Positions 1-14,047 are shown, numbered from the stretch's first letter. The stretch is 64,000 nucleotides of DNA from Sphagnum compactum (GCA_965153455.1 OZ234493.1:27084213-27148212); one strand, 5' to 3'. Notes: generated from the sequence alone by a model not told the origin. Numbers and translations are program-made.

Positions 1-576
1 AATTCGTCTTTCAAAGTGTTTGAGTGTGACTTAAAATATTTTGCCCAAAATGTTTGTGGCTACCTTGAATGGGCAAGTTATTATGATTTTCATGTTTCAA
101 TGTGTATATTGATTTCATTAATTGTGAGATGAAAATGCATTAATCACTTCTTTGAAACCGACTCTTATTATTTTGAAATAAAACGATGTTTTTTTCTTTT
201 TTGGCATCTACATGTAGCCACCCTTGTAATAATGTGATTAAATGAGATTGAAATGATTAAGCATTCTTTTCATGAGATGTTTGAATACGTATTTTGATTG
301 ATTTACTTGTGTTTTAAAAAATGCACTAATCACTTTGCTCAAACCAATCGATGAGTTTTTGAAAATAAAATAAATGTTACCTTTAATAATAATAAGATTA
401 AATGAGCCAAGTAGTTGAAACCCATGTGTAGTTGTGTAAAACATTTGCAACTTTTGGACCAAATGGTTTTCCTTAGGTTATCATTTGGACCCACCTTCCA
501 AACCTTAATATGTCATTAACAAGGCTAATCATTGTTAGTCTAATTAACACACTATTACCCTAAAACCCTAAACAAC
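1..576. repeat. AT-rich flank with a degenerate tandem duplication
   Basis: No gene is visible. Bases about 60-240 and 270-405 are two diverged copies of one unit: a GCAYTAATCAC stretch near 137 recurs near 322, about 185 bases later. Each copy ends with GATTAAATGAG. The only open frame (238-462, minus) is low-complexity and looks spurious. Confidence 0.5.
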
Positions 577-796
577 TAATGGTGCATTCACACTTGATGT
601 TAAATCAATGTTAAATGAAAATCTAGGTGGCAACCTAGATGGCACCCAATGTTAAATGGGCCATAGCTTAATGTTAAGTGAATGTTAAGCTTAACATACA
701 AATTTCATGGTAACTAGGTTTAAGTCCTAAATGGGTAGCATGGTGGTAGGGGACTCAACCTTAGAGTCCCTAACACCAAGTGTGAATGCACCTTAA
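577..796. mobile_element. Tourist/PIF-Harbinger-like MITE, about 214 bp
   Basis: The ends are inverted copies. The left end at 581 reads GGTGCATTCACACTTGATG and the right end, on the other strand, reads GGTGCATTCACACTTGGTG; 21 of 22 bases match. The element (580-793) is flanked on both sides by TAA (577-579 and 794-796), the 3-base target duplication typical of PIF/Harbinger elements. It has no coding capacity. The interior is rich in ATGTTAA motifs. Confidence 0.75.
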
Positions 797-1404
797 GAAG
801 ATGACGCTTTAACATGCAAAAATAAATAAATGTCCATTTTAGGGAGTTGACACTTTGAGGTTCATCTACCTTATTATTTAAATAAATAAATAAATAAATA
901 CCTTATTTGTGAAAGGATATCAAGAGAATTTTTTTTTTTGGGAAAACTTCGTATTGATATATTTCTAAGGCAATTTCATGTGGCATACAATTAAATTGGA
1001 AAAAATAAAAATAAAACCATCATCCTTATGATGAACCAAGAACAATAATAGGTTCCAACATGTCGCCATAACATAGGAGGATTCTTAGGAAAGAAAAGGA
1101 AAAAAAAGTAGGAAAATTTGGCTAATTCCTCTTTTTGATGATCACCTGAATAGCCGCATCAAAAAAATTGAAAATTTTTAAAAAAATTTAAAAATAATAA
1201 TAATAATAGTAACAATTGCCAAGGAGTAGCCTAGTAGACTGAGGGGAAAAACAAGAATAAAAAGAAAAAAGGGCACTTCTTAGTAGAGAATTAGCACAAT
1301 AATAGATAGCAACAAAATGAAAGAAAATCCAGCCAAAACAAAAAAAAAAAATGGCTTTTAAAAAAAAATGGCACCAACAAAATTCTTGTTTTGGTTTTTA
1401 GGGT
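797..1404. other. AT-rich upstream region of the CWF19L1-like gene
   Basis: A-rich sequence with an (AATA)n tract near 875-900 and several poly-A runs. It would contain the promoter of the gene starting at 1570, but I see no TATA box I would defend. The small open frames here are low-complexity. Confidence 0.4.
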
Positions 1405-1569
1405 TTGGTGCTTATTAGGGTTTGGCGCTCTGTAAGAATTGATGTTGTTGGGGATTTGCTTTGCTTTTGTGTGAATTGGGTGTTTGTATTTTGTGGGTGG
1501 GTGAGTTGGTTCTTTGTGTGTTTGTTGTGGGAAGGGGAGACGTGTTGTTTTGTTTTGTTTGCATGTAAG

Positions 1570-2564
1570 ATGAGCGGGAACAAGGAAGCGCCCAGAATAC
1601 TCTTGTGTGGAGACGTCAACGGACATCTGCATGCTCTTTATAAGCGTGTGCTCGCAGTTTAGTGTCTTTTCTTTCTTTGGATTATTGCTTTCGGAAAGGG
1701 ATGTTTGTGGGTTCACATGGAGCTGATGACATGCTTCTTACAGTTGTTTGTTTGTCCCCAAACAAAGAAGAAAATGAGAAAGAAAAATCAGCTGACGTTG
1801 TGGAGTTTTTTGGTCGTGCCCCCACCCAACAGGTGAATAAGAGCAATGGTCCCTTTGATGCGCTGCTGTGCGTGGGCCAATTCTTTCCTGAAACGCCTGA
1901 CGGAATGGATGAAATGGAAACCTATTTTACACTGGCCAAGCCAATCCCACTTCCCACTTATTTCATAGGGGACTATGGAGAAGGAGCCGCTGCCCTTTTG
2001 GCACCGGCTAAAGCAAAGGCAGCGGAAACAGGTATACCCATGGATGGCGTACGCATTTGCGATAACCTTCTCTGGCTAAAGGGGAGTGGAATTCTCAATC
2101 TGAAAGGTTAGAGAAGTTCAACCCCACCTAAACCCTAAACCATAAACCCTAAACTTTCTTAGAACCAATTTGTTTCTGTTTCATCCTGTTCCAGACTCTG
2201 AGATTTAGCTGCTGCTGCTATAATTTTCTACCTGCAATGAATGTGATGAGAGTGAATCCAAGAGTGTTGGAATTGGAATTGCCTTCTGAGCAGTATAATG
2301 GCACAGGTCTTCGAGTGGCATATCTCTCGGGGAAACACAGTGCAGAATTGTATCAAAATGCAAAGGCGGCAGCTGCTGCAGGAGCTCACCATGAGGATGA
2401 CGTGGACACACTGCGGGCTTTTGCAGATGATCCAAGCATTACAGACCTCTTCCTTTCATATCCTCTTTTGTTACTTCTTAGAATTGGAGAATGGTGGAAG
2501 GTGTTGCTGTTTGTTTTAGGTTTTAGGGTTCAGGATTTTGTGTTTCCAGCTGGTTTGCAAAAAA

Positions 2565-2604
<40 letters not shown>

Positions 2605-3138
2605 CTTTCTCTCTTTGATTTTTCTCTTGGAAATTCACTTGGAAGCAACAAGGGTTTCAGTCTTTGACTGTTATTTCTACAAATGAATGGCCACAAGGCA
2701 TCCTTGCCGAAGCGGATTTATCAGTTGTACCAGAGGGGATTGACAGGATGACTACAGGCAGCACTATTTCAGCTGAGCTTGCAAAAGAACTCAAGCCTCG
2801 GTAAGGACACATCATGCTGCTCTGACACTTTGAGAGCAATTCTCATAAATACTATGAATTCACTCATTGTCATGTTATCTGCAAATTGTTTGTCGTGGAG
2901 ATTTCATAGATATATCACTTGGACCAGGAAGTGCTCAGAGATTTTTTAATTTATTTTTGGGTATGGAATCAGCTACCATTTTGCAGGGTCAGAGGGGGTC
3001 TTCTATGCTCGTGAACCTTACCTTAACACAGGGGTTACCCACACAACTCGCTTCATTGGACTTGCAGCTGTTGGCAATGACAAGAAACAGGTCTGTTCCC
3101 TGTTCTTTCTTGTGATTCTTCTTTTTTCGGGATATGTG

Positions 3139-3179
<41 letters not shown>

Positions 3180-5873
3180 TCCATGAATTCAACTGAGCTA
3201 GAGATGCTGGATTCACATACATAGTGGCGCCTTGTTGCTGCTGATTGCATTGCAGAAATTCCTTCATGCTTTGTCTCCAACACCAGCATCTGCCATGCTT
3301 TCTTCAGAATTGGCTGTAAGGCCTCCCAACACCACCATCTCCCCCTACAGGATGGGGACTCACAAGAGCTCAAATAACACAACTCCCTCACGTCCAGGGT
3401 TGAAGAGGGACTTAGTGCACAGTACCAGCATCACCACCACTACAGAGTCTCCTGCTAATGAAGGCCAGTATTGGAGATATGATGTCAATCAGGGAAAGAG
3501 ACAAAGGTCTGATGATGGTGGCAACAGGGTTTGCTTTGAGTTTGTTAAACAGGGCTCATGCTCACGTGGTGAAACCTGTAAATTCAGGCATGATCTCGGG
3601 AATGGAACTCCGATACCCAAGGGAGCTTGCTTTGATTTCATATCTAAGGGGAGATGTGAAAGGGGAGCTGATTGCCGGTACCGGCACTCTCTTGAGGAAG
3701 ACAAGAATGTGGGGGAGGGAGGGGATGCTCTTCCCCCTGGTGTATGCTTTGACTTCTTCAGGAAAGGACAATGCGAGAGAGGATCAGACTGCAGGTAATG
3801 CTTGGTGAATTTGAATACTTGCTTTGTAAGCTGACATTCAGTAGCAACCCGTCTTCAAGCCATGTTTGACAGGCCAGTTTATCCAAGCTAGTCTCTCATT
3901 TGTTGTTCTTTCTTTGTTGACTCTTGTGGAAATCCTGCCCACAAAACACTACCACATGCAGCAACATTGTAACCTCAATTTGTAGAGTAGGGTTTTCTGT
4001 CGGCATTTGCTCCTAGCTGATAGTTGCTGTTGATAAAGATGATGTCTTTGTTTTTGACCAGGTTCAGTCATAGCCTAGACAATGCACGGCCGATAAGGAC
4101 TCCTCGTCCACCGCCAGACGCCTGTTGGTTCTGTCTCTCCTCCCCTTCAATTGACACACACCTTGTAGTTTCTGTTGGTGACCACTGCTATTGTGCTATA
4201 GCCAAAGGCCCTTTGGTTGATAGCCATATTCTGATCCTCCCCATTGAGCATCACCCATCAACCATCTCACTGCCTGCTGATGCTGAATCTGAGCTGCAAA
4301 GGTACAAGGATGCACTACAGAAATGTTTCAAGACTCAAGGCAAGGCTACTGTGTTCTTTGAGCGCTACTTGCAGCTACGTGCTGGAACTCATGCACACCT
4401 TCAGGTAATTCATACCACCTGGCACCTTACCTTTTCTTCCAGTAGGATGTAACCCACTGGAAAATTTCTCTCTCTGCTAAAGTGGTAGGATGAGCAGAGT
4501 AATGGTTAAACCCTGCAAGGTCTGGAGCAAGAAAATATTCTTGGAAACCCAGAATTCCTGATAGAGTTGAAAATGCTTGCAGGCAGTCCCTGTTCCATTA
4601 CAAAAGGCATCAAGTGTGCGAAGTGCATTCGTGTCAGCTGCAAAGGAGGTGGGGTTTGAGTTTGATATCATTTGCCCATGTAAGAAGCAAAAATATCACC
4701 ATGCCTCTTCCCCTTATAAAACCTTTTGGGTGCATATAGTTTGAGCTGGTCACTTGTCACTCATTATACCATTGTGGGGAAGGCCCTCTTTATTGATGGT
4801 AGAACAGAGGTGTTTTCCTTTGGATCAGATATTCTTATCTGTGAAATCCTTGTTGATTAGAGACTAGCATTCATGACATTGACAGTGGGTGGGCTTGCCT
4901 TTGACTCTCTGCAGCTGACACAGATCCACAAGCCAGACAAGCATTGAAAGAGGTGGTTGGAGGAGGAGCAAACTTCTTTTTCGTTGAGCTGCCTGAGGGC
5001 ACCATACTGGCTCACAGACTTGCTCCAGGAGAGAAGTTGCCAATGCAGTTTGGTCGCGAGGTGAGGACATATGATCTTGCTGTTGGCTAGGTATTTTTTT
5101 TCGAGAATGGATTTTCTACCACATTCTTGTTGGATAACTTGTGCTTGCCTGATCTTATGCTCACTCATTTTCTCAGTGCATCTGCCCTCTCCTGTGTTTT
5201 GTACTCTCTTTCTGTTGAAGCTTACCCTCCCAAGCTTGTTGCTGTATGAATGAGGGTACTATTGACTTTTTTGGTTAGCTATTTCTCTTGAGTGCTAGCC
5301 AACCTCATGACCAAATCTTCCCATTGCCTTTGGAAATGGAACAGAAACTCGGGATCAGGTTTTGTATAATGGTTTGCCTTAATCCTTCCAAAGTGAAAAC
5401 TTATCTACATCCATCACCATTGGGAGCTGATAAAGTCAGTGGGTACTAGTCATGGCAGCTTGTGAGTGCCAATTTGTGATGAAGATGATGGTCTGACACT
5501 TCACATGAGCAACTCTCACAAGGTTATGACTGCACTGATTGTCATGGTACCTTCAAAGAGTTTTTGTGGAGATTACTCTGCAATCTCATGGACACATACC
5601 TGTATTATTGAACAGCAAACAATGAATTGTCAGGGTTGATGGGACCACCAACAGCAAAGATCACATTCACTGTTACGAGTCCTCCACGTCTATTTTCATA
5701 TTCTAATGTATTTGTCAGTTGTCCTGGATCTGCAGGTGATGGCTAGCTTACTAGGGACACCAGAAAGGGGAGACTGGAAAGCATGCAAGTTGGACATTGA
5801 AGAGGAGACATCCATGGCTGACCGATTCAAAGAGCAATTCCAAAGTTTTGATCTTATGCAATCACTGGTATAG
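1570..5873 (+). CDS. CWF19L1: CWF19-like protein 1 with three CCCH zinc fingers
   Basis: Coding exons: 1570-1656, 1833-2106, 2307-2457, 2681-2800, 2973-3090, 3256-3794, 4062-4404, 4583-4679, 4915-5060, 5736-5873. They join in phase to 670 residues. The N-terminus is the metallophosphatase-like domain of the family (ILLCGDVNGH near residue 10, FYAREPYLNTG near 220). Three C-x8-C-x5-C-x3-H fingers follow (C343-H362, C375-H394, C414-H433), then CwfJ_C_1 (from about CWFC at 451, with a HIT-like HAHLQ near 540) and CwfJ_C_2. Layout matches Arabidopsis At5g56900 as I recall it. CWF19L1/Drn1 proteins bind the lariat-debranching enzyme and act in intron-lariat turnover in the nucleus. An upstream in-frame ATG at 1405 adds a hydrophobic stretch absent from homologues, so I start at 1570. 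Intron 3 is AT-AC; the others are GT-AG. Confidence 0.92.
2127..2153 (+). repeat. Telo-box-like AAACCCTAAA tract in intron 2
   Basis: Two AAACCCTAAA units separated by CATA. This is the plant telomere motif (TTTAGGG) on the opposite strand; such telo-boxes are common near plant genes. Similar short tracts occur at about 557-570 and 43409-43426. Confidence 0.5.
2458..2680 (+). other. U12-type AT-AC intron in CWF19L1-like gene
   Basis: The intron begins ATATCCTCTT and ends TTCTAC. A U12-like branch element, TCTTTGAC, lies at 2661-2668, with its branch A about 13 bases from the 3' end. No GT-AG pair restores the frame here. Removing this interval splits one Ser codon (TC|A) and gives LFLS-NEWPQG, matching the family's DLFLxNEWP block. 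A (CT)n run of about 32 bases lies inside (2569-2600). Confidence 0.85.
3145..3177. repeat. (TG)n microsatellite in CWF19L1 intron 5
   Basis: An uninterrupted TG run of roughly 33 bases just downstream of exon 5. Confidence 0.9.
5455..5630 (+). repeat. Dispersed intronic repeat, family B, copy in CWF19L1 intron 9
   Basis: The stretch containing GATGATGGTCTGACACTT, then TCACAAGG and GTGGAGATTACTCTGCAATC, resembles 38185-38350 in an APC6 intron and, more weakly, 2817-2900 in CWF19L1 intron 4. Block order is the same. I estimate about 70-75 percent identity by eye. No terminal repeats were found, so the class is unknown. Confidence 0.55.
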
Positions 5874-6440
5874 TGTACTGCGATTCATTTTAGCTTTCAT
5901 GTCAAGCCATGCCTTAAGACAATTTTGATTTTTTTTACGTAGACACCCAAGAAAGTCTTGCCTCCAAAGAGCCCACTTGATTCACTCTCTGACAAAAAGG
6001 TTGAATGTGTTTTTTTCTTGTCATGTCTTTCCTTTCCTTTCCTTTCCTTTCCTTAGCTTGTTTGGACTCTTCCTCCTCAACAACAAAGGAAATTCAATCC
6101 ATTGTTGATAGCTTGTGTGTGGTCAAGTATCTTGGGTCCTTTAAGAAAAACTTTGATAATTGACAAAATTGGCAAAAATTTATCTGGGACAAGAAGAGGT
6201 TTAACTTAAGGTTTTAACTTTGTTAGAGGAACTTGGGTATGACTCAATTTGGGTATAATGATACAATAGTCCCGGAGCTTTTCTTCAACCGCCATTGTCC
6301 CTTAAAAAAACTGTGCAATTGCATTCTCTATGACTTCGTCAAATGAAGAAGAATCAAGTGTACAACCAAAGTCAAGTTTCAAAGTGCAATTACCTCCAAA
6401 AAACCCACATTTGAAATAGAAAATAAAGAGAGAATATAAC
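5874..6440. other. Intergenic, CWF19L1 to RABA
   Basis: About 570 bases holding the 3' UTR of the upstream gene. It includes a (CCTTT)n run at about 6028-6053. An alternative splice from 5868 to 5943 would replace the last codon and extend the protein by a Pro/Lys-rich tail, but homologues end near the simple stop at 5871. Confidence 0.4.
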
Positions 6441-6460
6441 ACTAGAGCAAAGCCACCGAC

Positions 6461-8820
<2,360 letters not shown>

Positions 8821-10815
8821 ACATAGCACTTGGCCACAGCAATGTCTGGAGTCTTTTTGCCACACTTGCAGGTGGGACATCTAATATGGGGTGAGATTTG
8901 TTTCTTGTGAAATACCAGGAAATTTTTTTGGTGTGCTGCTTGGAGACTTGCTTGCTCATCACTCTCTTAGAAGGGTAGTGGCAGCATCAGGTTGAAAGCT
9001 TCACCCTGTTCAGAGGCTATGTACAACATTTTCTTGGTGAATTTTCAGTCACCCACCCAAGCCATGGTAGATTCTAAAGACCTTCCTTTCTTGTAGAAGG
9101 CTGGGATCATCAGGTCAGAATGTTTACCCTATCATAGGTTCACTAGAGAGGTTCCTGGTAATGATAAACAGTCATCCACCAAAAAATACTGTAGTTTCTA
9201 GAGACCTTGATTCCAGTTCTTTGCTGAACCAGCAAGGCCCGCTTTAATCCCATGGCTGTTATGACCACAAGCAGAAGGGGTGGGTTGGCTGATTGGTTAT
9301 CCAAATAGTGGGGATGGGTGCATAAGTATCCATTATCAATTAGGTATGTGTTTGGGTTTGTGGAATTTGTGCTCATACCTACATGTAAGGAAACTTGAAC
9401 AGGAAGGAATGTGTTGTGGGTATTGTGGGACTGAGTTGCTGCTTATGGAGAGTATTGTAAGTGAAAATTTGTCAAGCTTTTATATGCTGTTTTTTCTGGG
9501 TGGCACAATGCTGTTAATTAAGTGCATACCTTTAATTTATTTTTCACTGGGAAGTCCAAGATGGACTTTCAGACCAGACGTGGTAACTAAGATTTGTGGG
9601 TCTGTGTAAGTAAAGTCTTGTTTGTCAAATGGTTGGATATCTCCATACTTATACACATTATCTTTTTTTCTCTTGGTTAAATTAGGTGCAAGGTTTACTG
9701 AGTAGAACAAGTATCACCACATCTCTTGACCTTTTCTAACTTGTTGCATTAGTTTCCACAAACCTTCTTTGGAGCTATCTCCTGTCAGGCTCTTCAAGTT
9801 TGATAGGGAGGGAGGGAGATGAACAGGAGCTTTGAAGAACAGGCACCCACAGAGAACAGTTTGCTGAAGTCGCTGTGATTACATATACTCTAAGGAATAT
9901 TGATGTTATTATGAGAAAGGCGTTTCTTGGTTTCAATTGTTTGCAAGTCAAGTCACATCTCATGAGTTGTGAAAGTGTCCAAACACATTCTCTCTTTGTG
10001 TTTTAGAGTAATACTATAGTAGGATGCCAGGCCTTAATTTTATGCTTTAACAGACTGCAACCTTTGTTGAGCATTGTGAGATATGGCCAAATGGCTGGAT
10101 ACAGTACAAGGGATGTTATATACGGTTTATTGTACAGTACTTACCTCATGGTGACCTACTGTAACTATTTCTGCAGAGAGTTTGGTTGTTGGGAAACAGA
10201 TGTTCACAGAAAATGGCAATTTGAAGGACTCTGAAGATATGCAGTGATCTTTTCAGTGTACCCGAGTGGAGCAACCATCATCTCGGGTGGACCATTATCT
10301 TGACACATTTGACAGCAAGTGGGACCCACAAGGTACGGTTCTGTACTCTTGGTACTCAAGAAGAACAAGCAGTGTGATAAGTGGCACCTCAAACAGTCAG
10401 CAAAAAAGCAAAGTTGAGATCCGCTTGACCCGTCCTGCCTTTCATGTCCTCAATGGAGAGATGGGTCCAGAGTCTTTAGTTCTTCTTGGATTCTTTGAGT
10501 AAAAGGTCTTGTCCTGTATGGGTTTTTACCCAACACTGTCAGCAAAAACATAAGCAACTGTTCCTTTGGGAGAGATTATGTACAAGACTTTCATGTTAAA
10601 ATTTAAGCATAATAAGAAGACCTGGCAACCATGGATTTTAGAGGATCCTTTGCCTTTTCTCACTGAGCTGAGAGAGAGAGAGAGAGAGAGAGGTGGTTAG
10701 GAGACATAAAATCCCACATGAAGAAAATTCCACAGTAAGTAGCCAGCAAAAGGAATTTTGCTGCTGTTTCTGATCCCTTTATGTTCACAACAAACACAAG
10801 TTATTGCAAATGGCA
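8821..10815. other. Intergenic between convergent RABA and FBT genes
   Basis: About 2 kb of 3' flank for both genes. A 78-codon plus-strand frame at 10266-10502 has no recognisable domain. I searched the minus strand for the missing C-terminal exons of the transporter and found none. Contains an (AG)n run at 10671-10692. Confidence 0.4.
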
Positions 10816-13800
10816 TTACTCTATCAACGTGGTTGGGATTGCACTCACCACAATGTTTGTTATAATGGGAGATGCTCCAAAGTAGTGGTTTAACAGAAAC
10901 ATGATCAACACAAGCCCTCCCCATCCAATGACATGAGTCACTCCAATAGTGGAGTCATTGAAGTGCAAGTGGTTGGTGTGATAGTAGAACATAATTGTTG
11001 ACATGTTTGGGATCAGAATCTGGGATGTCAGAAACCATAGGATTGGTCTGCAACAACAAAATGGGCAATAGGAAGAATGCTTGCATGAGAGCAACATAAT
11101 CCCATTCACTAACAACAAAAGAGCAAGGATTGATGAGCAGCATTTCAAGTTTTAAGATAGAGACGTGAGGTGAAAACCAAGATTTCAACAAACACAAAAT
11201 CCATATTGATGTCTGATGGATCTGTTTCTTCATGAGAATAGTGAGAGGGAGAGAAAGACACCTACTGCATTACAGTAGGCTGCCTAACTGCTTCCAAAAG
11301 AGATATAGTTGCTGACATGAGTCCACACTTCTGTAGCTCCCACTGACCTTGGAAAGGGACCAGCTCCTCATCACTTAGGTATTCATTTTGTTCATGTAAT
11401 TCTTGAGCCTATGATGCAGCAAACAATGTCATGATCGTGGATAAGATCTGGTACCTATTTTGGCAACTCCATCAATTGGCTTTCACAGAGCTTGGTCACA
11501 GTAAAGAAAACATCTCAGGAGAACTTAGAAAAATATACCTCAACAAGTTTGAGCTTTTCCATTTGTTCATTGATGTTGAACTTAGCTGAACCTGTTCTGT
11601 TTGTAATGACTGCCAAATTGGGACTAGGGAACTCAATGATCATTGACTCCTTTTCCAACCCATTGGATTCAATCTGGATCCAATCTTCTTCATCTTCTTC
11701 TATGAGACTAGACTCACATCCTTCCCTGACAATCTCAGTCTTGAGCCTCTCATTACTTTCTCTGACTTCTGTAAACACATAAGAGTACTGAAGGTAAGTC
11801 AGACATTGACAATATCAAAGGATCAAACTCTAGCCACCCTTTTGACAATATATATTGGCCATAGCAGAGCTCAAGTGTAAAGCTGTCTGAAAGAGCAAAT
11901 AACAGCAAAACTATGAAAGGTTTGAGCACCTGAACCAAGAGTATGGGTCACATGGATTTCTGTGCAGACAATATAAACATCCTTGTCACTCAGGTTCAAC
12001 TCAGTGGTGGTACTGAAGGCTTCTTCCTTGGTACAAACGATAATCGCATAATTACTGCTGACCAGTGATGAATCTCTTTCCACTTCTGTAACAACATCCA
12101 ATCCATACCGGGTAGGGCACTCCAAAATCCTTTCATTGGCATCATCCTCAATCCTGAAAGCCACTTGACCTAACATTCTCTTGTCCATCAACCCACAAGC
12201 CACTAGCTGCAGAAGGGGGAGTATTGAGAAAATAAGAAAGATTCCCTCCACGTTCAGGACTGATAGACCACCCAGCCCAGCGCTTACACTACCCACTATG
12301 GCTCCGCACACTGTCGCTAGCCATGAAATTGCTTGTAATGCTCCAGTGAACTCAAATCTGGCAAGGCATCATAACAATACCCCACCTTCCCCCATGCTGT
12401 TAATACTTTCAATCATACAGAAAGACTTTACTCACTTTTGCCCAGTTCTTAGGCTCCGTGCTAGTTTGCATGGAGCAATAGGAATTTGAGGAACCTAATT
12501 TGCATGGAGCAATAGTTTACCCTTAAAAAAGTGTTTTGATGAATTTCTTACATGCTCCGGATTTCATCTAGAACAAATGCCTGGACACAAGCATGAAGCT
12601 GCTGTGCTACCACCAATCAAAGAGTTACTACCCTAGCCATGCTAGGGTTTCAGGCTTTAGCTCAGAGACATGCTAGAGTAGGATCCAATTTATGCAGAGT
12701 TGAGAAACTCAGTTTTCTCTGATGTTTTTTGTGGACAGACCAGCTCACCACTCAATGAGAGAGTATTGCAAACTTTGCACCGAAAAAAGAGATCTTGGTA
12801 GTCATCCAATTACTATATGCAATTTATACCCTCATAGGCTACTCCTGAACTGGAAAATTCTACAACTCATAATCAATCCCCTGAGAATCTCTTTTGGGTA
12901 AGGAAGGATATGGGGAAGAAACCTTTCTTTATGTGCTGCAGTCTCTGCAACAATTGCATCCATGACAATGTCTGCCATCGCAGCTCCAACATTCTGAGTT
13001 GTAATAAGAAGCACAGTCAAATATGCAAAGGATGATGCCCTCAAAGCCACAAAGTGCGCAAGAACAAACCATGGTACAAATGACAGTACAACTGCAATGA
13101 TCAAATGCGGAACCCGCCTGCTCCCTCCAATTGGCACATAGTCTGATAATATGCTGTGTGTATTGCACAACCACAATCAACCAGATAGAAACCATGTTAA
13201 AACTGTCACAGGTTCATGTTTAATCTTGTGAAGCTGCGGATTTTTAGTTATATGATTATGCTCACTGGAAGATTAAGTTATTATTGGCTCTGTGACATCT
13301 GAGACCATTTCAAGCTTCATCTCGTCTCTGTGAGGTTTGGGAAATAAAGACCTACCCGTGGATCATTGGCTTCACACTCCAGGGAATGAATGCTGCAGAG
13401 ACCAGAAATTGAGAAACAGAAGGACTGGGTTTAAGCTCATCTTTCATTTGATAAAATATGGCCATCCATGCAAATGACCGGAATCCCTGCAAACAGGAAA
13501 AAAAAATGAAAATGAAAATAATTAGAGAGAAAGAGAGAGAGAGAGAGAGAGAGCTTGTGCTATCTATGGCTTGCTTTTTTCTTCTTTTTCCCCCCAAATT
13601 TGTGTTGTGGGTGGGTTGGCAATCATGCACACGAGGACTTTGCCAAATTTGGCTAGGCATTAGAGGGGGAAGCAGTTTAGGATTTCTCATATATTTTGGT
13701 GACTTGTTGGAACCTATTCTCTAAAATATGGCGACTTTAGATTTTAAAAGGAAATTTTTTTAGATTTATTTTTTCCTCATAATGTAACAACTTGGGCCCA

Positions 13801-14047
13801 TTTTTTTTTTTTCCAAAAAACACCCATCATTGTACCTTTTGCAGCTTCCCTTTATTTTTCTTGCCAAGGATGCAAAAATTCATGGGGGGAAAAAAAACCA
13901 CTAGAACTAACTACTATTATGAGTTTGTTGAGAAATTGGCAAAAGGGAAGAGATGGAATAATGGGATACCCGAGCCCAGTAAATGGAAGTGATAAGGAAC
14001 AGGAATGGTACTCCAAATGTAATTCTCAGTCTTTTAAACCACTTCAT
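10816..14047 (-). CDS. Folate-biopterin transporter family protein (BT1/MFS), C-terminally short
   Basis: Exons in transcript order: 14047-13970, 13486-13356, 13153-12923, 12357-11930, 11768-11539, 11408-11266, 11047-10816; 490 residues. The first six membrane segments match plant FBT proteins: GFRSFAWM and IPWSVKPM, then DYVPIGGSRRVP, QNVGAAMADIVMDA, ALQAISWLAT and IFLIFSILPLLQ. A long acidic hydrophilic insert (about 215-395) separates them from QILIPNMSTIMFYY and HVIGWGGLVLIMFLL. The family normally continues with about four more helices (FGSALGDAINQ-type block onward). Here a stop follows TTLIE, just after a good unused donor (GTG/GTGAGT). It is either a truncated gene, a pseudogene or an incomplete model. 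An upstream in-frame ATG at 14101 would add a poly-Thr leader encoded by a (GTT)n repeat and is less likely. Family members are predicted pterin/folate carriers. Confidence 0.82.

Noticed and set aside
1405-1569. In-frame upstream ATG extending the CWF19L1-like protein by 55 residues
   Set aside because: The extension is a hydrophobic, T/G-rich leader translation; homologues begin close to the ATG at 1570.
2681-2986. A missing micro-exon for the YHxA residues of CWF19L1
   Set aside because: Not needed: taking the acceptor at 2972 instead of 2986 gives R-YHFAGSEGVF in phase.
10266-10502. 78-codon frame in the RABA-FBT interval
   Set aside because: No domain recognised, no splice context and no conserved block; left as intergenic.
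13487-13969. FBT intron 1 as a second U12-type intron (donor GTATCCC)
   Set aside because: The donor resembles the U12 pattern, but no TTCCTTRAC-like branch element lies near the acceptor, so it is more likely an ordinary intron.
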